Below are positions 37,084-44,837 of a stretch of 64,000 bases of DNA, in pieces (positions within the stretch are counted from its first letter, which is position 1; every line of letters starts with the position of its first letter). The DNA lies in NCBI GenBank assembly GCA_963816535.1, contig CAWFKW010000002.1:1-64000 (forward strand). Direction: 5' to 3'. The notes below the pieces were generated by a model. That model was not told where the DNA came from, searched no databases, and worked only from the letters and a program-made list of their open reading frames with translations. The position numbers and the translations under genes were made by a program. Source of the stretch: CAWFKW01 sp963816535 (GTDB taxonomy: Bacteria > Bacteroidota > Ignavibacteria > Tepidaquicellales > OLB5).

Positions 37084-37260
37084 ATGGTGCATCGCAAAGA
37101 GACAAAAAAGAAAAATGAATTTATCGAAATGAAGTCTGTTGTTGATAAAAAGATGAATAATATGACTATCGACTTTGGCAATGCTGAAACAAGACCTAAT
37201 GTCTGGGTCGAAGACGGTGATGATATTGCTATATACATTATTAAAATGAAAAACAAATAG
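37084..37260 (+). CDS. Small hypothetical protein, 58 residues
   Basis: ATG at 37084, 4 bp after the pyrG stop, running to TAG at 37260. The N-terminus is charged (MVHRKETKKKNEFIEMKS), and a hydrophobic strand IAIYIIKM lies near the end. No signal peptide or known motif. The close spacing to pyrG and the lack of any other use for this stretch make it plausible, but the length is short and no homolog can be named by eye. Confidence 0.4.
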   Translation: MVHRKETKKKNEFIEMKSVVDKKMNNMTIDFGNAETRPNVWVEDGDDIAIYIIKMKNK

Positions 37261-37353
37261 ACGAAGTAATGAAAAGTTTTTCATTACTCAAAAAGAGCTA
37301 TAAAAAAAGAAAAGATAAAAAACATTAAAGCCACTGGCCTTTTATACCTTGTC

Positions 37354-37373
37354 ATTCCCGCGAAGGCGGGAAT
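37354..37373. repeat. ATTCCC-N8-GGGAAT palindrome left of the GIY-YIG gene
   Basis: ATTCCCGCGAAGGCGGGAAT followed by CTTGGTTT, the inverse of the right-hand flank AAAACCAAG. A decayed relative lies at about 37389-37408. Confidence 0.85.
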
Positions 37374-37427
37374 CTTGGTTTGCTTTTCATTCCTGCAATG
37401 GGAGGAACCTAGTATCTAAACTTCGTC

Positions 37428-37458
37428 ATTCCCCCCCCCCGATATAATCGGGCAGAAT
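37428..37458. repeat. 31-bp palindromic repeat with C10 tract
   Basis: ATT, ten consecutive C (37431-37440), GATATAATCGGGCAGAAT. A variant of the class at 32185 and 38859. The following GAATCTTGGTTTT (37455-37467) overlaps the stop codon of the GIY-YIG gene. Confidence 0.7.
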
Positions 37459-37465
37459 CTTGGTT

Positions 37466-37810
37466 TTAGTTTATGACACTTTCCGATTCTCTCATTGCAA
37501 CATCAAATTCAAATCCTCCGTATTCGTAATAAAGATCATTCCAGCCAGGGTTCATTGCTTCAATTAAATTGATTTTCCACTGACGATTCCATTTTTTTAG
37601 TTGCTTTTCTCTTGCAATCACAGAGAAGATGGAATCGGTTTCTTCAAAGTAGACCAGCTTGTTTGTGAAATACTTTTCTGTAAATCCCTTATGCTTTTTA
37701 TTTTTATGTTCGTATATTCTTCGTAAGAGATTGTTGGTAACGCCAATATATAGTACGCCATCTTTCTTGCTTGCAAGTATGTAAACGTAATAACTAAATG
37801 GCAAAGTCAA
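37466..37810 (-). CDS. Small GIY-YIG nuclease
   Basis: 114 residues. The GIY-YIG core is complete: YVYILASKKDG and GVLYIGVTNNLLRRIYEHK give the two tyrosines and the arginine, with LVYFEETDS and AREKQLKKWNRQWKINLIEAMNPGWNDLY following. This is the compact UPF0213/YhbQ-like family. The start is a TTG (37810 or 37804); no ATG is available, which is unusual here. Striking context: inverted copies of the AACCAAGATTC-palindrome unit lie on both sides, the left one touching the stop codon, the right one about 35 bp before the start. Role unknown; a role in moving or processing these repeats is a hypothesis only. Confidence 0.88.
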   Translation of the reverse strand: MTLPFSYYVYILASKKDGVLYIGVTNNLLRRIYEHKNKKHKGFTEKYFTNKLVYFEETDSIFSVIAREKQLKKWNRQWKINLIEAMNPGWNDLYYEYGGFEFDVAMRESESVIN

Positions 37811-37843
37811 GATTGATCCAATAAGTTTGATTCAAAAACCAAG

Positions 37844-37863
37844 ATTCCCGCCTTCGCGGGAAT
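37844..37863. repeat. ATTCCC-N8-GGGAAT palindrome right of the GIY-YIG gene
   Basis: ATTCCCGCCTTCGCGGGAAT with left flank AAAACCAAG and right flank GACATAATG. First of three direct units ending at 38021. Confidence 0.85.
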
Positions 37864-37890
37864 GACATAATGAGTCATTTTAAAACCAAG

Positions 37891-37942
37891 ATTCCCACTC
37901 TACGAGTCTGCGACTCGTTGAGTCGTAGGCCCTCGCGGGAAT
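37891..37942. repeat. Expanded 52-bp version of the palindrome
   Basis: Same flanks (AAAACCAAG, then ATTCCC ... CGCGGGAAT GTCATAATG), but the 8-bp centre is replaced by about 40 bp containing ACGAGTC-TGC-GACTCGT and GAGTCGTAG, a palindrome nested in a palindrome. Confidence 0.8.
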
Positions 37943-37969
37943 GTCATAATGTGTTGTTTCAAAACCAAG

Positions 37970-38021
37970 ATTCCCACTCTAAGAATCTGCGACTCGATGA
38001 GTCGTAGACCTTCGCGGGAAT
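37970..38021. repeat. Second expanded 52-bp palindrome
   Basis: Same structure and length as the copy at 37891, with several base differences in the insert (CTAAGAATCTGCGACTCGAT). It ends 8 bp before the stop of the CcmD-like gene. Confidence 0.8.
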
Positions 38022-38028
38022 GACATTA

Positions 38029-38154
38029 TTATTTTGTCTTCTCCAGCTTTTTTATCCTTTTATCCATCGACATCAGGTAGCTGAAAATGCCGATCCAGAT
38101 AATCAAAGTTATTATCAGTACAACGTAGTATGAATTTTTTTCTAAGAATTCCAA
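38029..38154 (-). CDS. CcmD-like small membrane protein, 41 residues
   Basis: The TTG start at 38154 follows AGGAGG (38164-38159). The product begins EFLEKNSYYVVLIITLIIW, then IGIFSYLMSMDKRIKKLEKTK. One membrane helix with a basic C-terminal tail containing DKRIKKLE is exactly the layout of CcmD, which helps CcmC release haem-loaded CcmE. It lies 44 bp downstream of ccmC on the same strand, separated by a short hairpin (38167-38185). Too short for most automatic annotation. Confidence 0.75.
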   Translation of the reverse strand: MEFLEKNSYYVVLIITLIIWIGIFSYLMSMDKRIKKLEKTK

Positions 38155-38166
38155 AACCCCTCCTAT

Positions 38167-38185
38167 TCCTCCCCGAAGGGGAGGA
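38167..38185. repeat. Hairpin TCCTCCCC-GAA-GGGGAGGA
   Basis: Perfect 8-bp stem with a GAA loop between ccmC and the CcmD-like gene. The C-run/GAA/G-run core is the same as in the palindrome inside two of the sorting-domain genes (47574-47588, 48935-48949). Confidence 0.65.
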
Positions 38186-38198
38186 CATTTCTATAGTA

Positions 38199-38846
38199 TT
38201 AATTTGTTTGAGATAGTTCCAATTTTATGAGCCTGAACCTCATGCTGAGAATCCAAACATACAGCCCTGTAAATCCTGCCAGCGAGCTCAGGAATATCAG
38301 CAGCATCGCCGTATCCATATGAATTTTTCCCTGCGCGTTAATTATCGGGTCAGGGTGAAGCGATTCAACGATCCTGGGAAGCACAAAAATAAAAAACGGA
38401 ACAGTTATTCCGGCAAGAATTACATAGACGGATGAAAGTTTAGCCCTTGATTCTTCGGATTCAGTTGCGCTTCGCAATGCAAAATATGCGCCGTAAATCA
38501 ATAGCAGCAAAAATATCGAAGTTTCTCTCGGATCCCAGTTCCAGAACGAGCCCCAGTTGAACTTTGCCCAGATAGAGCCCGTGACCGTTGCAAGAATGCA
38601 ATACATAATGCCAAGCCCTGCCGATGCCGCGGCTTTGTAGTCATACATAATGTCTTTGGTCCTCAAATATTTTATGCCGTAAACCAAAGCGGTAATAAAC
38701 GCTACAACGGTTATCCATGCTGTTGGCACGTGAAAATAAAGCACCCGCGCCCTATCGCCAAGGGCGGGAATGTAAGGTATGGGATAAAGAAGCCCAAAGC
38801 ATATTACCGCTCCGAGCCAAAATAATAACAAATATTTTTTTATCAT
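38199..38846 (-). CDS. ccmC: Haem exporter/handling protein CcmC (CcsA family)
   Basis: 215 residues with six membrane segments. The tryptophan-rich WWD motif reads WGSFWNWDPRETS near residues 109-121. The two external histidines are in YFHVPTAW (about 39) and ESLHPDPI (about 166). It presents haem to CcmE for cytochrome c maturation in the inner membrane. A CcmD-like gene follows on the same strand. ccmA and ccmB are not adjacent: the upstream neighbour is a PH-domain protein, so the locus is either split or continues elsewhere. Confidence 0.9.
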   Translation of the reverse strand: MIKKYLLLFWLGAVICFGLLYPIPYIPALGDRARVLYFHVPTAWITVVAFITALVYGIKYLRTKDIMYDYKAAASAGLGIMYCILATVTGSIWAKFNWGSFWNWDPRETSIFLLLLIYGAYFALRSATESEESRAKLSSVYVILAGITVPFFIFVLPRIVESLHPDPIINAQGKIHMDTAMLLIFLSSLAGFTGLYVWILSMRFRLIKLELSQTN

Positions 38847-38858
38847 TGTTTGTATGTC

Positions 38859-38887
38859 ATTCCCCTCCCGATTTAACCGGGAGGAAT
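38859..38887. repeat. 29-bp palindromic repeat upstream of ccmC
   Basis: ATTCCCCTCCCGATTTAACC followed by GGGAGGAAT. Same class as 32185-32213, lying in the 62-bp gap between the PH-domain gene and ccmC, so it would be within the leader of ccmC. Confidence 0.75.
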
Positions 38888-38908
38888 CCTTTTGTTTAAC
38901 ATTCTGAT

Positions 38909-39409
38909 CTAATTGCCGTCAACGCCGTGGTCGGCCTGGAAATCAACTCCCCTAACGCCTTTTACATCTCTCCTCTTTTCAACGTTTGTTCTTATCTTAT
39001 CCATCAGGTTTTTAGGGTCGGGAATCGCCCGTAAATGAAATTTAGGCGTTGATTCATCAGAGCTGTCTATCTCAATATTCCCCTTCTTGAATAACCTCAA
39101 ACTAAACGGCTCAACAACGTCCATATCTTTTACGCGGTACAGTTCAAGAGCATCAGTTTTCTTTGAAAAAATACCTGTGGTAAAGAAAATTCTCTCGGTA
39201 GTGATCTTATATTTCTTGGTTTTCACCAGAAGCATATGGTATAGTACGTACACAACAGGTATTATTAATAAAGCGATAAGAAGAGGCATAAACAGTATAG
39301 CGGCCACAGCTATAGCGGCCGTCATTAAAAAACCGATAGCAAAGGCTCCAAAGTTCAGTACCTGCGATTCAGAGCCTTCCCAGACTATTTCTTCAGTTGT
39401 ATTTGGCAT
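38909..39409 (-). CDS. PH-domain (DUF304/YdbS-like) membrane protein
   Basis: 166 residues from ATG 39409 (MPNTTEEIVWEGSESQ); a TTG 30 bases earlier is unlikely. Two adjacent membrane helices at about 18-58 precede the bacterial PH domain (LVKTKKYKITTERIFFTTGIFSKKTDALELYRVKDMDV), ending in IPDPKNLMDKI. Such proteins sit in the inner membrane with the PH fold in the cytoplasm; function is not established. Same strand as ccmC, 62 bp upstream. Confidence 0.8.
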   Translation of the reverse strand: MPNTTEEIVWEGSESQVLNFGAFAIGFLMTAAIAVAAILFMPLLIALLIIPVVYVLYHMLLVKTKKYKITTERIFFTTGIFSKKTDALELYRVKDMDVVEPFSLRLFKKGNIEIDSSDESTPKFHLRAIPDPKNLMDKIRTNVEKRRDVKGVRGVDFQADHGVDGN

Positions 39410-39547
39410 ATTAGTTAGATTTTGAAAGGTAAGATACAAAAATTTACCAAGAATGGAAAAGGCAAAAGTAAGAAAGCAAAACCGGGTTATATCTCAAAAA
39501 ATCCAATAAAATGAATATGACAGCTTTAATCGTAAACGCCCAAAATA

Positions 39548-40774
39548 TTATTTTAGCAATGCCATTTTTATTGTTTCGGTTCTGTTTCCCGTTTGGAGCC
39601 TTGCAAAATATATTCCGCTGGGAAATGAAGAAGCGTTCCACGAGACTTCATAGCTTCCCGGATTTAATATTTCGTTAACAAGCTGTTCAACTTGATTTCC
39701 AAGGATATCGTAGATAACGAATTTGACAGGCACAACTTCCTTGTTTTTTCCCGGGGGCACGTCAAATTTTATTTTCGTTTCCGGGTTAAACGGGTTAGGG
39801 AAATTTTGATACAAATGAAAGTCCGAAGGTATCTGTTCGCTTACAGGCCGCAAGCCAACAAGTCCTCCGCCATTATAGGTCTTGATAATTGTCCCGTTAT
39901 CTCCAACGGCCCAGCCTATAGACGGATTAATGAAATAAACGCTTTGTAAACCGCTTGAGTTTACCGATCCCAAATTTACCCAGTTATTTCCGCCGTTGGT
40001 TGTGCCTAAAATAATCTGGTTATTATAACCTCCAACCGCATACCCTGTCGCTGAATTCGGGAAGCTGAGCGACCATATTGATGAAGTCACTCCGCTTTGC
40101 AGCGTATCCCATGAAGTTCCGCTGTTAGTGGTTCTGTAAATGTGTCCGTTTACCGAAGCCTGGTAAACAATGTTTGTATCAACCGCATAGACAGCCACTC
40201 CCATACGTCCCTGAGGAACTATGGTCCATGAAACGCCGCCGTCTGTTGATTTCTTTAATCCGGAGTAGTACCCTTCGGCATACCCGGTATTCGCGTTGAA
40301 GAACCGGACGTAAATCTGGCCATCGGAAGAAGTAACCTGGAACCAGCTAATTCCTCCATTTGTCGTCTGATAAATGTAACCTGTTCCCTGGATACCGAAG
40401 GCAGCCCACCCCGTAAGGGAGTTAATAAATGAAATAGAATTAGCTGCCTGCAGACCGAGATTTGTAATAACAAAATTTATTCCGCCGTTAGTTGTTTTAC
40501 CTATTCCGCCAAAACTGCCGTTTGAATATCCTACGAATCCCGTATCAGGATTAAGGAAATAAATACTTGAACCATAACCTGTGAGAGGAGTCCAGTTCGT
40601 TCCGCCGTTAGTTGTTTTTAAAATTGTATCTCCAACTGCATAGCCGGTATTTTGATCAGCAAAAAAAACAGCCCAAAGCGTTACGTTAACGCCGGAATTT
40701 TGCTGAACCCATTGCGAATGTAACCCGGCGGGGAGATAAATAACTATGAATAATATAAAAATTGTTTTTTTCAT
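39548..40774 (-). CDS. Secreted YCF48/BNR-repeat protein with sorting domain
   Basis: 408 residues. Signal peptide at about 1-20, then a beta-propeller built from YCF48-like repeats: VFFADQNTGYAVGDTILKTTNGGTNW, FLNPDTGFVG, INSLTGWAAFG, NSATGYAVGGYN and INPSIGWAVGDNGTIIKT. The C-terminal sorting domain runs from NFPNPFNPETKIKFDV through IYDILGNQVEQL to FPSGIYFARL ... IKMALLK. It is related to, but distinct from, the five tandem genes at 42.2-49.2 kb. Probably exposed on the cell surface by a type IX-like system; ligand unknown. Confidence 0.85.
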   Translation of the reverse strand: MKKTIFILFIVIYLPAGLHSQWVQQNSGVNVTLWAVFFADQNTGYAVGDTILKTTNGGTNWTPLTGYGSSIYFLNPDTGFVGYSNGSFGGIGKTTNGGINFVITNLGLQAANSISFINSLTGWAAFGIQGTGYIYQTTNGGISWFQVTSSDGQIYVRFFNANTGYAEGYYSGLKKSTDGGVSWTIVPQGRMGVAVYAVDTNIVYQASVNGHIYRTTNSGTSWDTLQSGVTSSIWSLSFPNSATGYAVGGYNNQIILGTTNGGNNWVNLGSVNSSGLQSVYFINPSIGWAVGDNGTIIKTYNGGGLVGLRPVSEQIPSDFHLYQNFPNPFNPETKIKFDVPPGKNKEVVPVKFVIYDILGNQVEQLVNEILNPGSYEVSWNASSFPSGIYFARLQTGNRTETIKMALLK

Positions 40775-40938
40775 TGGAGCGCAGTCTGTTTCAAAATATT
40801 TAAAAATGACAAGATGCCTTTTGAAAAATACGTTAATCGCTTTGTATATTCAAGTTCTCATTTTTGCAATATTCGGCTTTGTTAATTAAGCAAAATTAAT
40901 CAATTGTTAAATTACGTTAAAATCAGGAAATTGTATTT

Positions 40939-42063
40939 ATGAAGATTGCTTTTTTATCGCCGTTTTTCCCGTACCGCGGAGGCATTGCCCAGTTCAGCGA
41001 TTCGCTGTACCTTTCGTTAAGAAAAACTGAGGATGTCAAGGCATTTTCTTTTTCACGCCAGTACCCAAAGCTTCTATTTCCGGGAACTTCACAATACACA
41101 GTTGAGACTGATAAGAAGCAGGATTTCCCTGTTGAAAGGATTCTGGACAGTATTAATCCTTTAACATACGGGAAAACTGCAAAGAAAATTATTGAATATA
41201 AACCTGATTTACTTTTGCAGCCCTACTGGATGCCGTTCTTTGCGCCGTCAATGGGATGGGTTGCAAAGAAAGCGCAGAAGGCGGGGATAAAAGTAATGTC
41301 GATTCTTCATAACGTTGTGCCGCATGAACCGAGAATTGGCGATATGGCGCTGACTAATTTTTATCTTCGCCATTCAGATGCTTACATACTTTTGAGCGAA
41401 TCTAACAAAAAGGAACTGGAAGAACTACGACCCGGTGCAAAATATATTATTCACTCGCTCCCCTTTCACGACCACTATACTCCAAGGATTCCCGAAAAAG
41501 AAGCGAGGGAAAAGCTGAATCTGCCGCAGGATAAAAAAATATTAATTTATTTCGGATTCATAAGAGATTATAAAGGGTTGGACCTGCTTATTGAAGCGAT
41601 CAAATATCTTGACGATAGCTATTTGTTAATGATAGTCGGCGAAGTATACGGCGAGTTTACAAAGTACCAGGAACAAATCGATAGACTAAATCTTGGGAAT
41701 AGGGTTGTAAAATATATTAATTACATTCCCGACACAGAGATGCCTGTTTATTTTTCCGCAGCGGATGTCTGCGTGCTTGCATACAGGAGCGCAACGCAAA
41801 GCGGCATAGTCGGAATTTCATACCAGTTCGATGTGCCGGTGATAGTAACTGATGTTGGCGGATTTAAAGAGCTTGTTGATGAAAACAAAACAGCGCTGAT
41901 AGTTAAAAATCTTGACCCTGTTGAAATCAGCGGCGCCATAAAGAAATATTTCGCCGAAGGCTTAAAAGAAAAATTTATACCTAACATTGCCGCCGTGCGC
42001 GAAAAACATTCATGGGACGGGCTGGCGAAAGATGTAATAAAGCTATATAATTCTATTAAGTAA
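40939..42063 (+). CDS. Glycosyltransferase family 4 protein
   Basis: 374 residues with the GT-B fold. The N-terminal half begins KIAFLSPFFPYRGGIAQF, and HNVVPHEPRIGD lies at about 119-130. The C-terminal half has LIYFGFIRDYKGLDLLIEAI, VKYINYIPDTEMPVYFSAADVCVLAYRSATQSGIVGISYQFDVPVIVTDVGGFKELV, the usual donor-binding region. It probably adds a sugar to a lipid-linked or surface glycan. No polysaccharide cluster surrounds it, so substrate cannot be inferred. It stands alone, followed by a hairpin at 42084-42102. Confidence 0.85.
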   Translation: MKIAFLSPFFPYRGGIAQFSDSLYLSLRKTEDVKAFSFSRQYPKLLFPGTSQYTVETDKKQDFPVERILDSINPLTYGKTAKKIIEYKPDLLLQPYWMPFFAPSMGWVAKKAQKAGIKVMSILHNVVPHEPRIGDMALTNFYLRHSDAYILLSESNKKELEELRPGAKYIIHSLPFHDHYTPRIPEKEAREKLNLPQDKKILIYFGFIRDYKGLDLLIEAIKYLDDSYLLMIVGEVYGEFTKYQEQIDRLNLGNRVVKYINYIPDTEMPVYFSAADVCVLAYRSATQSGIVGISYQFDVPVIVTDVGGFKELVDENKTALIVKNLDPVEISGAIKKYFAEGLKEKFIPNIAAVREKHSWDGLAKDVIKLYNSIK

Positions 42064-42083
42064 AAAATTGTTGTTGGCGATAA

Positions 42084-42102
42084 CCTGCCTGCTGTAGGCA
42101 GG
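42084..42102. repeat. Hairpin CCTGCCT-GCTGT-AGGCAGG
   Basis: 7-bp perfect stem 21 bp after the glycosyltransferase stop, not followed by a T-run. Probably another dispersed palindrome rather than a terminator. Confidence 0.5.
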
Positions 42103-42235
42103 CACAAACAACGGCGGAATTTCCCTGCATTTTCTAAAATACCTTCTTTCTACTGGATTTTCTTAAAAAAATCGTTTTTTAAGTTCCAATTTCCCGAAAT
42201 ATTACATATATTTTGGCGAGAAAGGGGAATCATTT

Positions 42236-43552
42236 ATGAAAACAGCTTTTTGCGCGCTTGCGCTCGGTCTAATATTTTCGTCTTCATTATTTTCACAAAC
42301 TTCAAGCTGGCATGTGCTACCGAATGCGCCAAACACCTCCGATAGATTTGAGGACACCTATTTCCTAAATCCAAACACCGGGTGGGTCATATACTACCCC
42401 GGCAGGATATATCGAACCACTGATGGGGGACACAATTGGGATACACTGTTTCATAGCATAAGTAATCTGGCATTTCGAAGCACAGGTTTTTTTGACGCTA
42501 ACGTTGGAATCATAGGAACACTGGATCAAGCCCATTTCTTATATAGAACAACCGACGGAGGAACTACATGGAACCTGGTAACATCGATAACCGGAACGCT
42601 GCCCCAGGGAATCTGCGGAATTTCAATCGTTGATTCAAATGTTGCTTATGCATGCGGCAGATATTATTGTCCGGGGAATGTCATTAAGACAACTAACAAA
42701 GGCGTTTCATGGGTATCATTGAATATTGACACCACTTTGGCTCGTTCTTTTGTAGACTGCAAATTCTGGACGGCGGATTCAGGAATAGTGGTCGGGGGAT
42801 ACTCACCAACAAACCAATTCATTTCCGGGAAGTCTGTTGTATTATTTACTTCAAACGGAGGAACTAACTGGACAAGGCGTTACATATCTACGCGCGACAG
42901 TGAATGGTGCTGGAAGATCGACTTTATTTCGAGGCAAGTGGGCTATGTAAGCATTGAATCAGAAACAATAGGAAATATCTATTATCTAAAAACCACAAAC
43001 GGGGGAATTTCATGGCAGGACCAGCTTTTTATTGCAAACTATGACGTTGAGGGAATCGGGTTTGTTAATGAAAATACAGGATGGATTGGAGGTAATGGGG
43101 ATCCAAATAATCCAGGCCCAAATTACGAAACTACAAATGGAGGCGCAAGCTGGCATCTTGCCGGCTGGGGAATAAGCATGAACCGTGTCAGGTTTTTATC
43201 AGACACGCTTGCTTATGCTGTTGGAAAGACCGTTTACAAATACACAAGCGAACCTATCGGTATCCAGCCAATTTCGACTGAGGTCCCAAAACAATATTCT
43301 CTTGAGCAAAATTATCCAAACCCGTTTAATCCAAATTCAAAAATTAAATTTCAAATATCAAAATTTGCGATAACGAAATTAATTATCTATGACGTTCTTG
43401 GAAAAGAGGTATCAACGCTTATTAATGAACAACTAAACCCCGGAACTTATGAAGTTAACTGGGATGCTTCGAATTTTCCCAGCGGGGTTTATTTTTACAG
43501 ATTGCAGACTGAAACATTTACTGAATCAAAAAAAATGCTGCTTATTAAGTAA
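42236..43552 (+). CDS. Secreted YCF48-like propeller protein, tandem copy 1
   Basis: 438 residues: signal peptide (about 1-20, ending LFSQ), then SSWHVLPNAP, the shared start of all five copies. Six propeller repeats carry TTDGGHNWDTL, TTDGGTTWNL, TTNKGVSW, TSNGGTNW, TTNGGISW and TTNGGASWHL. Conserved cysteines lie in GICGIS, ACGRYYCPG, FVDCKF and EWCWKI. The C-terminal sorting domain (NYPNPFNPNSKIKF ... KKMLLIK) has no inserted element: after KIKF it continues directly with QISKFAITKLIIYD. It is therefore the reference form for the insertions in copies 2 to 5. Confidence 0.88.
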   Translation: MKTAFCALALGLIFSSSLFSQTSSWHVLPNAPNTSDRFEDTYFLNPNTGWVIYYPGRIYRTTDGGHNWDTLFHSISNLAFRSTGFFDANVGIIGTLDQAHFLYRTTDGGTTWNLVTSITGTLPQGICGISIVDSNVAYACGRYYCPGNVIKTTNKGVSWVSLNIDTTLARSFVDCKFWTADSGIVVGGYSPTNQFISGKSVVLFTSNGGTNWTRRYISTRDSEWCWKIDFISRQVGYVSIESETIGNIYYLKTTNGGISWQDQLFIANYDVEGIGFVNENTGWIGGNGDPNNPGPNYETTNGGASWHLAGWGISMNRVRFLSDTLAYAVGKTVYKYTSEPIGIQPISTEVPKQYSLEQNYPNPFNPNSKIKFQISKFAITKLIIYDVLGKEVSTLINEQLNPGTYEVNWDASNFPSGVYFYRLQTETFTESKKMLLIK

Positions 43553-43599
43553 CGATAGTTACTTAATAGTAGTCCCGACCTGGCGGGAATACTAATAAA

Positions 43600-44811
43600 A
43601 TGAAGAAAATTATTATAATTCTAATTACTTTTGTTTTTATCGGGAAGTCGTTTTCACAAACGTCAAGCTGGCATGTGTTGCCCAATGCGCCGACGGCAGA
43701 TAGCGGCGTAGAGAGATTTGACGACGAATATTTTATTAACGCCAATACCGGCTGGATAGTTGAAGGAATACCTTACTTAACGCAGGACACGGGCAAAGTT
43801 TTTAAAACTACCGATAGCGGACATAACTGGTCTATGGTTAATCATAAAATTCCCGTATACCTGCGAAGCGTAGGTTTTTTTGATGCCAATACGGGGATAA
43901 TAGGAACAATAGATGACTCGCTGCATATTCTTTATCGTACGACAGACGGAGGGTTAAACTGGACCGATATAACCTCAAGTGTTCAGGGTATTAAACCAAG
44001 CGCTATTTGCGGGATTTCTATTGTAAACTCTACAACAGCTTTCGCAAGCGGTAGATACTACTGTCCTGCCAACGTGATCAAAACAACTGATGCCGGGCTG
44101 ACATGGGTATCGCTTCCCATTGACACTTCCCTTGCGCGTTCTTTTGTAGATTGCTATTTCTGGTCGGCTGATTCAGGTTTTGTTGTGGGAGGATACTCGG
44201 CTAATAACCTATACTTTACAGGGCATTCAGTTGTTCTCAGGACTGTGAATGGCGGACTTAACTGGACAAGAGAATATTATTCAACCAGAACAAATGAGTG
44301 GTGCTGGAAAATTACTTTTCTGACAAGGCAGGTTGGGTATTCGAGCATTGAAAGGGGAAGCGGCGGAAACGTTTATTACCTGAAAACCACAGACGGGGGA
44401 ATTACATGGCAGGATAAGCTTTTTGTAGCAAACTATGATGTTGAAGGAATCGGGTTCGTGAATGAAACCACAGGATGGATAGGCGGCTGGGGAATTAACC
44501 AGGTGGGTTCTGCAGGTCCGACTTACGAAACAACCAATGCCGGAGCCAGCTGGCATCTTGCGGGCTGGGGAATAAATATGAACCGTATAAGATTTCTTTC
44601 CGATACGCTTGCTTACGCTGTTGGAAAGACAGTTTACAAATACACAAGCGAACTGATCGGCATTCAGCCAATTTCGACGGAAGTTCCGAAACAGTATTCG
44701 CTTGAACAAAATTATCCAAACCCGTTTAATCCTTCAACGAAAATAAGGTTTAATATTGCACCCCCTCTTGGCGCCAATGGCGCCCCTCTCCCCCTGTCAG
44801 GGGAGACGTGA
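43600..44811 (+). CDS. Secreted YCF48-like protein, tandem copy 2, main part (frameshifted)
   Basis: 403 residues with the same layout as copy 1 (signal peptide, SSWHVLPNAP, propeller with the same cysteines). It reaches NYPNPFNPSTKIRFNI, enters an inserted palindromic element (APPLGANGAPLPLSGET) and stops at TGA 44809-44811. The sibling copy 3 reads GGDVTALAG at this point. The stem of the element has five C but only four G here, against five and five in copy 3, so one G is missing and the frame shifts. The rest of the sorting domain follows in the next frame (44808-45014). Confidence 0.85.
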   Translation: MKKIIIILITFVFIGKSFSQTSSWHVLPNAPTADSGVERFDDEYFINANTGWIVEGIPYLTQDTGKVFKTTDSGHNWSMVNHKIPVYLRSVGFFDANTGIIGTIDDSLHILYRTTDGGLNWTDITSSVQGIKPSAICGISIVNSTTAFASGRYYCPANVIKTTDAGLTWVSLPIDTSLARSFVDCYFWSADSGFVVGGYSANNLYFTGHSVVLRTVNGGLNWTREYYSTRTNEWCWKITFLTRQVGYSSIERGSGGNVYYLKTTDGGITWQDKLFVANYDVEGIGFVNETTGWIGGWGINQVGSAGPTYETTNAGASWHLAGWGINMNRIRFLSDTLAYAVGKTVYKYTSELIGIQPISTEVPKQYSLEQNYPNPFNPSTKIRFNIAPPLGANGAPLPLSGET

Positions 44812-44837
44812 CTGCGTTAGCAGGAACGGAAGGGGTG
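44759..44837 (+). repeat. 79-bp palindromic element inside copy 2 (class A, one G short)
   Basis: Ends CACCCC / GGGGTG are inverted. Inside are TTGGCGCCAA and the stem CTCCCCC...GGGGAG. Nearly identical to the 80-bp element at 46169-46248. Confidence 0.85.

Noticed and set aside
37844..38021. CRISPR array
   Set aside because: Only three units, repeats are palindromic with variable centres, no regular spacers and no cas genes.
37354..38021. Classical IS element or integron around the GIY-YIG gene
   Set aside because: No transposase or integrase frame and no target-site duplication; only a nuclease gene with palindromes.
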